Shown here piece after piece: positions 1-8,842 of a stretch of DNA of 64,000 nucleotides (position 1 is its first letter; each line of letters begins with the position of its first letter). A model generated the notes under the pieces. That model was not told the origin of the DNA. It saw nothing but the letters and a program-made list of their open reading frames with translations, and ran no database searches. The stretch is from positions 107,910 through 171,909 of the IMG/VR virus record IMGVR_UViG_3300045912_000789, one strand, 5' to 3'. The stretch is from a virus. Made by a program: the position numbers and the translations under genes.

Positions 1-417
1 GGCGCCGCCGCTCGTGCGCTCCTCGAAGGCGTGAAGGACTTGGCGCAGATCCGGTCCTCGATCTCGCAGGCGAAGCAGCGCGAGACCAGCGCCCCGAAGG
101 CCATCGGCGCCGGCGTCAGCCGGATGGTCGAGCACGGCTTCGCGCGAGGGAAGGAGCTGGAGCGCGAGCACGGCGATCTCGCCGCGGCCCACAAGCAGAT
201 CAAGGACATCCAGGAGGCGGGCATCCAGGAGCGGGCCCACCGACGAATCGAGGGCCTGACCCGCGCCTACACCGACGCCGCCAGCCGCATGGAGAAGCTG
301 GTGCAGGGCGGGCACGTGACGCCGCAGCGCGTCGACCAGCTCATGGGCGCCGTGATCAAGAAGCACAGTTCCGCGACGACTCCCGGACAGAAGCTCATCG
401 CGGCCTGCCGAGGCTGA
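1..417 (+). CDS. Structural-module protein, 5' end outside window
   Basis: The frame is open from base 1, so this is the C-terminal 138 residues of a longer protein; the in-window GTG at 31 has no convincing ribosome site and is probably not the start. The visible part is charged and alpha-helical (Lys/Glu/Arg/Gln-rich, coiled-coil-like) with no recognisable domain. The stop shares its last base with the start of the maturation protease (TGATG), so the two are translationally coupled and this is most likely another virion or head-assembly protein. Function not recognised. Confidence 0.7.
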   Translation, partial: GAAARALLEGVKDLAQIRSSISQAKQRETSAPKAIGAGVSRMVEHGFARGKELEREHGDLAAAHKQIKDIQEAGIQERAHRRIEGLTRAYTDAASRMEKLVQGGHVTPQRVDQLMGAVIKKHSSATTPGQKLIAACRG

Positions 418-2198
418 TGCACACGAAGCGCGCATACTTCGCCGGGGAGCACGACGGAGAACCCCTCGTCCAGATCGTGCGCCCCGGCGAGCAGGTCAAG
501 ACGGCGTCCTTCATGATGCCGTCCGTGCAGTCGTTCATCGATCGGCTGACACCAGATCCCCGCTACACGTACGTCCTCGTCAACGCGATGGGGTACAGCG
601 AGTTCTACGGCTCGAACTCCAACCGCGACTGGTACGGCCACAACCAGCACCTCGACTTCAACGGGCTGCTGCACTCGCCGCCGGACTTCGGCAAGGACTA
701 CGAGACCGACAAGATGCAGGGCCTGGCGTGGCCCTACGGCTTCCCCAGCTACTACGGCGCGACCGTCTACGCCCACCACAAGAACACCGATCCGCAGCAG
801 CTCGGGTTCGGAGACGTGATCTACGTCGCCCCGAATCCGATCATGAAGCGCATCGAGCTGGTCGAGCGCGTGTTCAACGAGGAGGCCCAGAAGAAGGGGC
901 ACACCTCGATCCTGGAACGAATCGCCGCCGGAGAGCGGGTCGACGTCTCGATGGGCTGCAAGGTGCCCTTCGACTTCTGTTCGATCTGCACCGACTGGGC
1001 ACTCGTCAAGAAGGCCTGGAAGACCTTCAATCCCGACGAGCATCGCCACCCCGGCATCGCGATCCTGCACTTCCACAAGACGGTCCAGCCCATCCGGGGG
1101 CTCGCGATTACCCGCAAGGACTACTGCGAGCACATGCTCCAGATCCCCGGGAAGATCCTACCCGACGGCCGCAAGGTCTTCGTCTACAACGACTTCCCCC
1201 GCTTCTTCGACATCAGCTTCGTGCTCGTCGGTGCAGATCGCACTGCGCGTGTGATGTGGCACCTCGGGTCGACGAAGCCGACGGAGGGGACGACGGCGGG
1301 TCCGTGGGCCAAGCGCGAGAACAGTATCGTGCGGCTGCTGGAGAACCTCCTCAACAAGACATCGGCGATCAACATCGCCTCGATGGAGAAGGAGATCCCC
1401 GACGGTTTCGCCCAAGCGGTGAAGCACGACAGCGACACCGCGCCCGACATCAGCGGGACCCTGACGGTGGTCCTGGACGGAGCCGAGGACCGGAAGCTGA
1501 TGGCGAAGAAGATCCTCACGGCGCTCGCCGTGTTGGGCATCGTGCCGTCCCCGAGGGAGTTCCAGACCCTCGCCCTCACCCACGTGCCGGGCGGTGACCT
1601 GATCAAGAAGGCGCTCGACGAGAAGGGGGTGGTCTTCGACACCTCGGTCGGCGGGATCGACGACACCTTCAGCGTCAGCGAGAAGCTCTACGACGCCAAG
1701 CTCACGCAGGCGTTCGCCCCGCTGATGTCCGAGCGGTCGAGCTTCGACCCCTTCCTGACCGAGCGCCTGACCAGCTTCGAGCCGAAGACGGCGTCCGCAC
1801 CTGCGATGCCGATCCGCACGGAACTCCTCGACAAGCTGGCGTCCCAGTACAACGGCTACCGGATCTCTACGCTGGAGAACGCCGGGGATCTCTTCCCGAA
1901 GAGCGCCGAGTTCCTGGGTGCCCAGACGGTCGCCAAGATGGGCGGGAAGGGGATCGGCCTGGCCGCTCTTCTCCTCGGTCTGGGGCCCGTGATATCTTTG
2001 CTTTCGTCGCACCTGCGTAGCAGGCGTGAAGAAGGGCAGCAGATCGGTACCATGGCTTCGTTCGTCGCCGACAATCCGAGCTTCGTGACCATCACGACGA
2101 TCGGCGCCGGTCTGCGAGCCGCCATGGCCATCGACAAGGCCGGAGGCCTGGTCCAAGCTGCGCGCTCTGTCGTCACGGCTGCACGAGGGGTGCTCTGA
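417..2198 (+). CDS. HK97-type capsid maturation (prohead) protease with long C-terminal extension
   Basis: 593 residues. Residues about 110-285 carry the layout of the HK97/S78 prohead protease family: a catalytic-type His in YAHHKN (H120/H121), then DVSMG with the candidate nucleophile S178, then FFDISFVLVGADRTA matching the conserved strand after the active site. Such enzymes cleave scaffold and capsid proteins in the prohead. An insertion after the Ser holds C181, C188, C191, C237 and H239, which could bind a metal; this is unusual for the family. The C-terminal 300 residues are unlike a protease: they contain K-T/L-A-S tetrapeptides (also at residues 28-31) and a hydrophobic Gly/Leu segment near nt 1942-2010, so a scaffold or internal-protein function may be fused. 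It lies upstream of the head proteins, as expected. Protease role is likely; the C-terminal role is unknown. Confidence 0.72.
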   Translation: MHTKRAYFAGEHDGEPLVQIVRPGEQVKTASFMMPSVQSFIDRLTPDPRYTYVLVNAMGYSEFYGSNSNRDWYGHNQHLDFNGLLHSPPDFGKDYETDKMQGLAWPYGFPSYYGATVYAHHKNTDPQQLGFGDVIYVAPNPIMKRIELVERVFNEEAQKKGHTSILERIAAGERVDVSMGCKVPFDFCSICTDWALVKKAWKTFNPDEHRHPGIAILHFHKTVQPIRGLAITRKDYCEHMLQIPGKILPDGRKVFVYNDFPRFFDISFVLVGADRTARVMWHLGSTKPTEGTTAGPWAKRENSIVRLLENLLNKTSAINIASMEKEIPDGFAQAVKHDSDTAPDISGTLTVVLDGAEDRKLMAKKILTALAVLGIVPSPREFQTLALTHVPGGDLIKKALDEKGVVFDTSVGGIDDTFSVSEKLYDAKLTQAFAPLMSERSSFDPFLTERLTSFEPKTASAPAMPIRTELLDKLASQYNGYRISTLENAGDLFPKSAEFLGAQTVAKMGGKGIGLAALLLGLGPVISLLSSHLRSRREEGQQIGTMASFVADNPSFVTITTIGAGLRAAMAIDKAGGLVQAARSVVTAARGVL

Positions 2199-2260
2199 TC
2201 CGCTGAGGTAGCTCCGGGCAACCGATGACGCAGGATCCCCGCCAAGAAGGAAGACACACC

Positions 2261-3349
2261 ATGGATCGCGAAACCGACATCTTCGACCTGGACGTCCAGG
2301 GAACCTCCTCGGGCGACCTGGACGTCGATCTCGCCAACGCGGGCCACGTCCTCCAGAAGCTCGCCGAGGAGGAGGGCGTCGATCTGAACGCCCTCTCGGA
2401 CGCGGACGTGGCGGACCTCGTCAGGGATCTTCTCCGCCCCGAGGGTCCGAACGCACAGACCACCCAGGAGACCCGGAAGGAAGCCAGCGCCATGAGCACC
2501 GAGACCCAGCCCCTCCCCAACGAGCCGACCTACGCCGACGTGGCGGTCGAGCTGAGCAAGATCGCCGCCGCCGAGGGCATCGATCTCTCGAAGGTCTCCC
2601 GCGAGGAGTACCACGAGGCGTTCGCCAGCCTCGCCGAGCAGATGGCCGACCCCGAGTACGGCCAGGCGAAGGAGGCCGAGGAGGCGAAGCTCGCCGAGGC
2701 CTACGCGCAGGGCCAGCGCATGGCCGACGGCTTCCTCGATCGCCTCAAGGAGGCGGAGGACGAGGCCGAGAAGAAGGAGAAGGAGCGCAAGGAGAAGGAG
2801 GGCGAGGAGGGCAAGAAGGAGGCCGCCGGCGCCGTCCGTGCCGCGCTCCACGGCGCGAAGGACAAGGCGAAGAAGATGCTCGGCAAGGGCGTCGGGCACG
2901 CCGTCCGCGCGGGCGAGAAGGTCCGCGGCGCCGCGTCCTCGGCCGCCAAGGGCGAGCGCGAGTTCCACGAGCGCCTCGGCAAGGGCATGCCCGAGGGCCT
3001 GACCCACGCCGTCGCGAAGCGCATGGAGGGCCCCGCGAAGGATCGCCTCAGCCGTGCGCGCACCGCGGTCGGTCGCGGTGCCACGGCGGCCGGCGCGGCC
3101 GGTGCCGCGGGCGCGGCGGGCGCGGGCTACGCGGCGGGGCGCTCGAAGGAGAGCCTCGACGAGGCGGCGCTCCAGATCGCGGCCGAGATGGTCCGCGAGA
3201 TGGGCTTCGATCCCTCCACCGGCGAGAAGCTCGCCGAGGCGCACGTCCCGGCCGAGCCCACCGCCGACGCGGACGGCTGGACCGAGGACGAGATCGCCGA
3301 GCGCGCGGTCGAGTTCATGAAGGAGGCGGGCTACCTCGCCCAGGAGTGA
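2261..3349 (+). CDS. Internal head or scaffold-like protein, charged with a Gly/Ala-rich helix
   Basis: 362 residues. The ATG at 2261 is chosen over the in-frame ATG at 2225 because AAGGAAG lies just upstream. The N-terminal half is acidic and contains two related helical units, one around LQKLAEEEGVDLNALSDADV and one around LSKIAAAEGIDLSKVSREEY. A strongly Lys/Glu-rich coiled-coil-like stretch follows, then a Gly/Ala-rich hydrophobic segment (nt 3079-3150) ending GYAAGRSKES. The position between protease and capsid gene and the composition suggest a scaffold, core or internal/ejected protein. No enzyme motif is seen. Confidence 0.7.
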   Translation: MDRETDIFDLDVQGTSSGDLDVDLANAGHVLQKLAEEEGVDLNALSDADVADLVRDLLRPEGPNAQTTQETRKEASAMSTETQPLPNEPTYADVAVELSKIAAAEGIDLSKVSREEYHEAFASLAEQMADPEYGQAKEAEEAKLAEAYAQGQRMADGFLDRLKEAEDEAEKKEKERKEKEGEEGKKEAAGAVRAALHGAKDKAKKMLGKGVGHAVRAGEKVRGAASSAAKGEREFHERLGKGMPEGLTHAVAKRMEGPAKDRLSRARTAVGRGATAAGAAGAAGAAGAGYAAGRSKESLDEAALQIAAEMVREMGFDPSTGEKLAEAHVPAEPTADADGWTEDEIAERAVEFMKEAGYLAQE

Positions 3350-3351
3350 TC

Positions 3352-3564
3352 GTGCGGCGCGAAGCTCATCCCGTCCTGATGCTGGAAACCTGGCTCAAGG
3401 AAGCCCAGGCAGCCCAGCGTCCGGCCGGGATGAGCGACGTCCGGCGGCGGACGCCGGTCGGGAAGGACCGCCAGGAGTACGCGCAGCCCAACCCGCCCGC
3501 AGCCACCACTGCCCCCCACACGATCTCCAACCAGAAGGCTCTCAGCCCACCACCCGTGATGTGA
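3352..3564 (+). CDS. Small unknown protein in head module
   Basis: About 70 residues from a GTG start preceded by AGGAG at 3342-3346, which is also the end of the previous gene. The protein is polar and proline-rich in its second half, with a short amphipathic N-terminal helix (LETWLKEAQAAQ). It fills the gap between two structural genes in the same direction. No family recognised; the start and reality of the gene are moderately supported. Confidence 0.5.
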   Translation: MRREAHPVLMLETWLKEAQAAQRPAGMSDVRRRTPVGKDRQEYAQPNPPAATTAPHTISNQKALSPPPVM

Positions 3565-3571
3565 GGAAACC

Positions 3572-4741
3572 ATGACGACCCTCGCCGACATCGTGAACAA
3601 CGCGCTCTCCCAGTCGGAGAGCAGCCTCAAGCTCGCTTCGGCCCGTGACGCGGCGCCGGCCGTCGAGGGAAGCTCGCTGGCCTTCCTCGACGCGGAGCTG
3701 GCCCTGCCGACCTCGACGCCGAAGCTCGCCTCGGACGACGAGGACGAGGACGATCGCCGTCCTCCGAAGAAGGACGAGAAGAAGGAGCCGGAGAAGAAGG
3801 CGTCCGTCCACGAGATCGTGGAAGACGCCGACTACGCGATGAAGCTCGCGGAGGCCCTGACGCTCGGCTCGAACATCGTCGCCGCGAAGCTCGCGTCCGA
3901 CGGCACCGCGCTCGGCGCTCCCGGACCGCAGGTCCACCAGAGCGGGATGCAGCACGCCCCCACGATCCCGAAGGCGCACTCGAAGGTCAAGGAGACGATC
4001 TCGGGTCCGGCGACCAACGCCGGCCCGAACGGCCTGCCGACCTCGAAGGCGGACTTCACGTCGCCCAACGACCAGTCGGGCCGCGCGAAGAACCACCCCG
4101 GCAAGACCGCCGCCGACGAGGCGTGGACGAAGTCGAAGACGGCCTCGATCCGCCTCATGCGCGCGAAGACGGCGCAGGCCGAGACGCTCATCGAGCTGGG
4201 CCAGATCGCGGCGGCCGAGAAGCTGCTCGACGAGGTCCGGGCCGAGCAGGCGAAGCTCGCGCAGGACCCCTCCTCGCCCCCGCCGGTCATGCCGGCCCAC
4301 AGCGAGTCGTTCAAGCTCGACACCGAGCCCGGCCCGTCCACGCACATCGGCGACAACGCCGCGCTGATCTCGCTGACGAAGAGCGAGGCGCGCGACAAGA
4401 CCACGCGCGAGGCCTCGCAGTACATCAGCGAGCCGCCCAAGAAGGACAACGCGGTCGGCGCGCACATGCTGCGGACCGACGGTCAGAAGCTGAGCCACCT
4501 CGTGCTCCCCGGCGCGCGCAAGACCGCGTCGGCGCAGCCCGCGACGGCCCCGGCTCCCACGACCCCCACCACCGAGAAGAAGGCGTCGATGGACCCCGCG
4601 GTCGGCCGCGCCTACCTCTCGAAGCTCGTCAAGACCGCCGGCGATCCCGAGGCGATGCCCCAGGAGCGCGCGAAGGCCGCCGAGGCCATCAAGGCGATCA
4701 AGGCCAAGATCGGGGTGGACCCCGAGGCTCTCCTGAGCTGA
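3572..4741 (+). CDS. Head-module protein rich in K-x-A-S motifs
   Basis: 389 residues, preceded by GAGGAAA. The tetrapeptide K-[L/T/K]-A-S occurs seven times (residues about 20, 51, 75, 106, 189, 317, 336), far more than composition predicts, together with related KLAE, KTAQ and KTAG. Between the motifs the chain is low-complexity: an acidic/basic patch near residues 55-78 and Pro/Ala linkers. The C-terminus is a short Lys/Ala helix. The arrangement resembles a scaffold or internal protein cut at many sites by a prohead protease, but no family is recognised and the processing idea is inference. Confidence 0.7.
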   Translation: MTTLADIVNNALSQSESSLKLASARDAAPAVEGSSLAFLDAELALPTSTPKLASDDEDEDDRRPPKKDEKKEPEKKASVHEIVEDADYAMKLAEALTLGSNIVAAKLASDGTALGAPGPQVHQSGMQHAPTIPKAHSKVKETISGPATNAGPNGLPTSKADFTSPNDQSGRAKNHPGKTAADEAWTKSKTASIRLMRAKTAQAETLIELGQIAAAEKLLDEVRAEQAKLAQDPSSPPPVMPAHSESFKLDTEPGPSTHIGDNAALISLTKSEARDKTTREASQYISEPPKKDNAVGAHMLRTDGQKLSHLVLPGARKTASAQPATAPAPTTPTTEKKASMDPAVGRAYLSKLVKTAGDPEAMPQERAKAAEAIKAIKAKIGVDPEALLS

Positions 4742-4766
4742 ACTTCCCGGAAGGAGACAGACGAAC

Positions 4767-5171
4767 ATGAACAACATGGAGAAGGTGGCGCACGAGGTGC
4801 CCGGCATCATGCAGGCGGCCTCGCAGCACCTCGTCAAGCTCGCCGGGAAGAACGTCGAGCTGGTGAAGCGAGCGGAGGCCGCGGAGCACGAGAACCGCGT
4901 CATGAAGCTCGCACGTCGGATGGAGATCCGCGGGCTGCACACGAACCTGTCCTTCGAGGACAAGATCGCGCAGCTCATGGAGGTCCCTCTCGACAAGCTC
5001 GCGACGATGGAGCAGGCGGTCGAGATGGCCGCCGGCGGCGTGCGGCTCGGGAAGGTCGCGGAGACCGACTCGGGCAGCAAGATCGCGTCGTCCGGCTACG
5101 AGCCGTCCGGGGGTTCCTCGGACGTCGACGAGCTGGAGGTCTTCATCGAGAGTCAGGCGGCTCTCACCTGA
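4767..5171 (+). CDS. Small helical head-module protein
   Basis: 134 residues, start preceded by AAGGAGA. Mostly helical, with several K-x-A units (VKLAG, MKLAR, DKLAT, GKVAE, SKIAS) spaced along the chain and a flexible Gly/Ser-rich segment before the acidic C-terminus. It sits between the K-x-A-S-rich protein and the decoration-like protein and shares their motif, so it is probably another internal or scaffold component. Not assigned to a family. Confidence 0.68.
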   Translation: MNNMEKVAHEVPGIMQAASQHLVKLAGKNVELVKRAEAAEHENRVMKLARRMEIRGLHTNLSFEDKIAQLMEVPLDKLATMEQAVEMAAGGVRLGKVAETDSGSKIASSGYEPSGGSSDVDELEVFIESQAALT

Positions 5172-5221
5172 GCCGGGATGACCTGAACAGCAGAGAGACC
5201 GTCAACAAGGAGATCTGAATC

Positions 5222-5704
5222 ATGGCCAGCTACGATCGCAAGTTCGAGGTCATCCAGCCCACCCTGGACCGCCTCGTCCGCAAGCCCCTGGAGGTCGCCG
5301 ACGTGCGCCTCCTCGACCCGACCGGCGCCGGTGGAGCGGTGGTCGCCCTCATCGCCGGCGAGCTGGTCCAGCTCGACTCCACCTACAAGTGGATCCGGGC
5401 CGCGACCTTCACGCAGCCGTCGTTCTTCTCGGTCGAAGACCGGGGCGACTACGGCGTCCAGGCGTCGCGCAAGCTCAGCGCGATCATGGGCGGCGGCGCC
5501 TTCGAGTGCGACACCATCGTCTACAACACCGGGCTGACCACGGTCGGCGCGGCGGTGCAGGCAGGCGTCGTCAACAACAGCCTCTCGGGCAGCGTCAACC
5601 GCGCCGGCCTCGTCGCCAGCGCCGGCGGCGTCGTCCTCGGCTACGTCACGCGCGTGGCGGCCCTGAACAACGGCCTCCTCCGCATCCTCCAGACCCTGGT
5701 CTGA
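5222..5704 (+). CDS. Probable capsid decoration or head accessory protein
   Basis: 160 residues, SD AAGGAG about 11 nt upstream. The sequence is beta-rich, with many short Gly/Val/Ala strands and few charges, ending in a hydrophobic tail (RVAALNNGLLRILQTLV). Size, beta-rich character and position immediately before the major capsid gene resemble head decoration or cement proteins. No family-specific motif is seen, so the role rests on context. Confidence 0.55.
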   Translation: MASYDRKFEVIQPTLDRLVRKPLEVADVRLLDPTGAGGAVVALIAGELVQLDSTYKWIRAATFTQPSFFSVEDRGDYGVQASRKLSAIMGGGAFECDTIVYNTGLTTVGAAVQAGVVNNSLSGSVNRAGLVASAGGVVLGYVTRVAALNNGLLRILQTLV

Positions 5705-5757
5705 TCCCCCTCATCGGACGCAGACCCTCAACGAGATCCACGAAGGAGAACCAGACC

Positions 5758-6873
5758 ATGGCCAGCCACAAGGAGATGCTCCTCAACCAGCTCTCCGACC
5801 CCGCCGCGAAGACCAAGATCGCAGCGAAGTTCGGAGGCTACATCCGCGACCGCCTGCGCGAGTCGTCGTTCGCCGAGCAGGTGCTCCCGCCGGAGAACGT
5901 CGACCGCTCGCAGTGCCAGGTCTCGACCCAGCACGACTCGCTCGTGAAGATCGAGTACCTGGAGCCGCGCTCGCGCGCGATGACGGTGACGTTCCGCGGC
6001 GAGCCCCGCGCGAACTTCATCCGCGGCGAGAAGGTCGAGGTGCCGTTCATCACCGTGATGAGCGACATGTTCCAGAAGCCGGAGCAGGAGTTCCTCGCGT
6101 ACGCCTTCCCGATCGGGAAGGTGATCGAGCAGAACGCCGTGCGCGACCTCGGCGAGGTGCAGGACCGCGAGTTCCTCATCCACATCGAGGCCGCCATCCA
6201 GGCGCTCCAGACCGAGGCGAACGGCGGCACCCCGACGGCGCTCAACGCGACTACGGTCGGCGCCGGCTCGGTCGTCGAGTTCTCGGCGACGAAGGGCGAG
6301 CTGGCGCGCATCGCGGCCAGCAACACGGCGGTCTCGCTGCCGATCCAGCGGCCGGACATCATCCGGCTCATCAAGCTGCTCGACGGCAACCGCCTGGAGA
6401 GCAACCTCATCCTGATCACGACGGTCGACTGGGACGACATCCTGGCGTGGACCGTCGAGGACCAGGGCGACAAGCTCCAGTCCGAGACGGCGGTGCAGGG
6501 GTGGAAGTACAACCTCCTCCTCGGCAAGCGCTACGTCCGGACGATCAAGACGGACATCCTCCGTCCCGGCAACGTGTACTGCTTCACGAGCTCGGACTTC
6601 CTCGGGAAGTTCTACGTGCTCAACAACGTGAAGTTCTACATCGACAAGTACATCAACATGCTGAAGTTCGTCGCCTGGAAGGACATCGGCATGTCGATCA
6701 TCAACATCGCGTCGGTCCGCAAGCTGGAGCTGTACTCCGGCGACGCGAACCCGACGACGAACGCGGACGGCATCCTCGGCTCGGTCACCCCGGTGGCGGA
6801 GGAGGATCTCGGCCGGCCGAACAACCGGGCGGGCAACCGCCAGTTCTTCCCGCAGGTGGTCAGCATCGGCTGA
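5758..6873 (+). CDS. Major capsid protein
   Basis: 371 residues from an ATG preceded by AAGGAGAA. The N-terminal 50 residues are helical and charged, followed by a long alpha/beta region (RAMTVTFRGEPRANFIRGEK, then KPEQEFLAYAFPIGKVIEQ) that suits an HK97-fold coat protein with N-arm, E-loop and spine helix. It sits at the expected place after protease, scaffold-like and decoration-like genes, and a hairpin follows it, which could set up a highly expressed transcript. The chain contains KIAA in its N-arm but no K-x-A-S. The call is by context and character rather than a diagnostic motif. Confidence 0.72.
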   Translation: MASHKEMLLNQLSDPAAKTKIAAKFGGYIRDRLRESSFAEQVLPPENVDRSQCQVSTQHDSLVKIEYLEPRSRAMTVTFRGEPRANFIRGEKVEVPFITVMSDMFQKPEQEFLAYAFPIGKVIEQNAVRDLGEVQDREFLIHIEAAIQALQTEANGGTPTALNATTVGAGSVVEFSATKGELARIAASNTAVSLPIQRPDIIRLIKLLDGNRLESNLILITTVDWDDILAWTVEDQGDKLQSETAVQGWKYNLLLGKRYVRTIKTDILRPGNVYCFTSSDFLGKFYVLNNVKFYIDKYINMLKFVAWKDIGMSIINIASVRKLELYSGDANPTTNADGILGSVTPVAEEDLGRPNNRAGNRQFFPQVVSIG

Positions 6874-6913
6874 TCGCCCCGCGGAAGGCTCCCGACTGGA
6901 CCCAGCCACCGGA

Positions 6914-6938
6914 GGGGCATCGGCACTGCCGGTGCCCC
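6914..6938 (+). terminator. Hairpin after capsid gene (terminator or attenuator)
   Basis: GGGGCA and TGCCCC pair, continued by CGGC/GCCG after one T-G wobble, with a 3-nt loop and TTCTGT after the stem. The gap between the capsid gene and the next start is only 90 bp, so partial termination to raise capsid output is plausible. Confidence 0.6.
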
Positions 6939-6963
6939 TTCTGTGCATCAAGGAGATCGAACC

Positions 6964-7809
6964 ATGGACAGCTCGCAGAACACGCTCCCCCGGCAGCTCC
7001 ACCTCCTCGGGGCCGGCCATCACCCGTCCACCAAGACCGTGCGCCGGTCGCATCGCTTCGCCGAGAAGTCGTTCCTGATCGGCTCGCTGCCGATCCGGCC
7101 GAACCGGCGGGTTCCGGTGACCGTCGAGTTCATCGTCGGCCATCTCGACGAGATCATCGACCGCGTGAAGCGCGGGACGCTGCTCGTGCAGCACTCCGCC
7201 GACACGTTCGTCGATCCCGACGAGCTGCGCGCCATCGCGGCCGTCTACCGCGGCGAGACGCCGCCCGGGCCCATCGTGAAGCTCGCGCCGGACGACGAGC
7301 CGGACGACGACGTCATCGACAACCCCGAGGACGACGGCAACCACGAGGACCCCTCGCAGGTCGAGGAGCCCACGGACGAGCCGGCGGCCGAGGAGCCCAA
7401 CCCCGCCGAGGAGGCGTTCGGCGAGGACGCTCCCGAGGCCCAGGAGCCCGCCGAGGAGCCCATGGACGCCCCGGAGGCCCCGGAGGAGCCCACGGAGTCC
7501 TACGACGCCCCGGAGGCCGACTACGACGCCCCCGGGGACCTCCACGAGCCCGAGCCGGCCATGGAGGGCATGGACGAGCCCGACATGGGCGGGGAGGCGC
7601 TGGAGGCCGCCCCGAAGCTCGCCGAGGAGGCTCCCGTCGACGAGGCCGTCGAGCCCGCCGTCGAGCAGCGCTGGCTGCCCGAGGGCTTCGAGAAGCTCGG
7701 CAAGAAGAAGCTGCTCGCGCTCTGCAAGGAGCGCGACATCACGGTGGAGGGCTCGCGGGTCGACGCCGACCAGCTCGTCCGCCTCCTCACCTCCTGGAAG
7801 AACGGCTGA
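6964..7809 (+). CDS. Virion-module protein with acidic Pro/Glu linker and SAP-like C-terminus
   Basis: 281 residues; ATG 6964 is chosen because AAGGAGA lies 9 nt upstream. Residues 1-100 are a small mixed alpha/beta domain. Residues about 105-225 are a very acidic Asp/Glu/Pro/Ala linker with loose repeats such as EEPTDEPAAEEP. The last 50 residues (LPEGFEKLGKKKLLALCKER) look like a helix-extended-loop-helix (HeH/SAP) module, a fold often used for nucleic-acid binding in phage proteins. It lies between capsid and neck genes; possibly a head completion protein. Function inferred only. Confidence 0.62.
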   Translation: MDSSQNTLPRQLHLLGAGHHPSTKTVRRSHRFAEKSFLIGSLPIRPNRRVPVTVEFIVGHLDEIIDRVKRGTLLVQHSADTFVDPDELRAIAAVYRGETPPGPIVKLAPDDEPDDDVIDNPEDDGNHEDPSQVEEPTDEPAAEEPNPAEEAFGEDAPEAQEPAEEPMDAPEAPEEPTESYDAPEADYDAPGDLHEPEPAMEGMDEPDMGGEALEAAPKLAEEAPVDEAVEPAVEQRWLPEGFEKLGKKKLLALCKERDITVEGSRVDADQLVRLLTSWKNG

Positions 7810-7827
7810 TCACGTCGAGGGTGAAGG

Positions 7828-8340
7828 ATGGCTTCCCAGCTACAGGGTCTTGGTCAGCCGGCGAACATGCAGACGCTGGAGGCTCACATCCAGAGCGTCC
7901 GGTTGTTCATGCGTGACTTCGCCCAGCTCAACCTGCTGATCCGTGGCGAGGAGTCGTCCGACAGGATGATCGCGTGGGCGACCATGGACTTCCTGTCGAA
8001 CTTCAACGGCACCCCGCCGTTCAGCACCTTCAACCTCGACGATCTCCTCTTCTCGTACAACCTCCAGCACTTCGCGGTGCGCGGGACCGTGATCTCGCTC
8101 CTCCAGAGCCTGATGATGATCTACGCGCGCAACCACCTGCCCTTCTCGGATGGTGGCCTGAGCGTGAACTTCAACGACAAGGCGCCCCTCATCCAGTCGA
8201 TGCTCCAGCTCTTCCAGGCCGCGTACGAGCAGGACAAGCGCCAGATCAAGACGGCCATCAACGTCGCTGGTATCATGGACGCCGGCCCGAGTGGCGTGCA
8301 CAGCGACTACTACGCCCTGAGTGCGATCGGATTCTACTGA
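7828..8340 (+). CDS. Head-tail region structural protein, unknown
   Basis: 170 residues. Largely helical with aromatic-rich segments (MDFLSNFNGTPPFSTFNLDD) and a Tyr/Phe-ended C-terminus. It is followed after 9 bp by the next gene on the same strand. Position after the capsid gene suggests a neck, connector or completion protein; no motif confirms this. Confidence 0.6.
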   Translation: MASQLQGLGQPANMQTLEAHIQSVRLFMRDFAQLNLLIRGEESSDRMIAWATMDFLSNFNGTPPFSTFNLDDLLFSYNLQHFAVRGTVISLLQSLMMIYARNHLPFSDGGLSVNFNDKAPLIQSMLQLFQAAYEQDKRQIKTAINVAGIMDAGPSGVHSDYYALSAIGFY

Positions 8341-8349
8341 GGAGGCAGC

Positions 8350-8829
8350 ATGGCCTACGAAGTCTGCGTCGGAGACAAGTACCGGATCGAGGATCGCCTC
8401 AACGGCGGCGCGCGCCTCGGGCCGTTCCCCAGCAGCGGGCTGCCCATCGGCGGCCTGACCCTGATCTTCGCCGTCCCCGCGGTGACGGTGACCTTCACCG
8501 GTGCGCTCGGGGAGGTGCGGACCTGGGCCCAGATCCTCGCCGACCTGGTCGCCCAGGCTCCGACGGTGACGTCGAAGACGCGTCCGGCGAACAACGGCCC
8601 AGCGGGCTCGGGCAGCGCTCCCGGAGTCGTCCCGAGCAACCAGGTCGAGCTGAGGCTCTACCTGGACACCGGCATCACCATCGACAAGGACGGCACGGCC
8701 AACACGCTGCTGCGGATCCCCACGGCCGCCGACACCGTCTACCCCGTCGCCGTCGCGCAGACCAAGATCGTGGGCTTCACCCAGGGCCTGGCGCCGACCG
8801 CGTACGCCGTCCTCATCAACCTGAGCTGA
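8350..8829 (+). CDS. Head-tail region structural protein, beta-rich
   Basis: 159 residues, preceded by GAGGAGG. Beta-strand-rich, with a Gly/Ser/Pro/Asn loop (GPAGSGSAPGVVPS) in the middle and a hydrophobic C-terminal strand. The composition is that of a virion surface or connector protein. No family recognised. Confidence 0.6.
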   Translation: MAYEVCVGDKYRIEDRLNGGARLGPFPSSGLPIGGLTLIFAVPAVTVTFTGALGEVRTWAQILADLVAQAPTVTSKTRPANNGPAGSGSAPGVVPSNQVELRLYLDTGITIDKDGTANTLLRIPTAADTVYPVAVAQTKIVGFTQGLAPTAYAVLINLS

Positions 8830-8842
8830 ACAAGGACTGGTC

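Noticed and set aside
1856-5080. Long minus-strand open frames (for example 1856-3244 and 3542-5080)
   Set aside because: Antisense to structural genes, Leu/Arg/Gly/Val-rich without ribosome sites or motifs; typical artefact of high GC at third positions.
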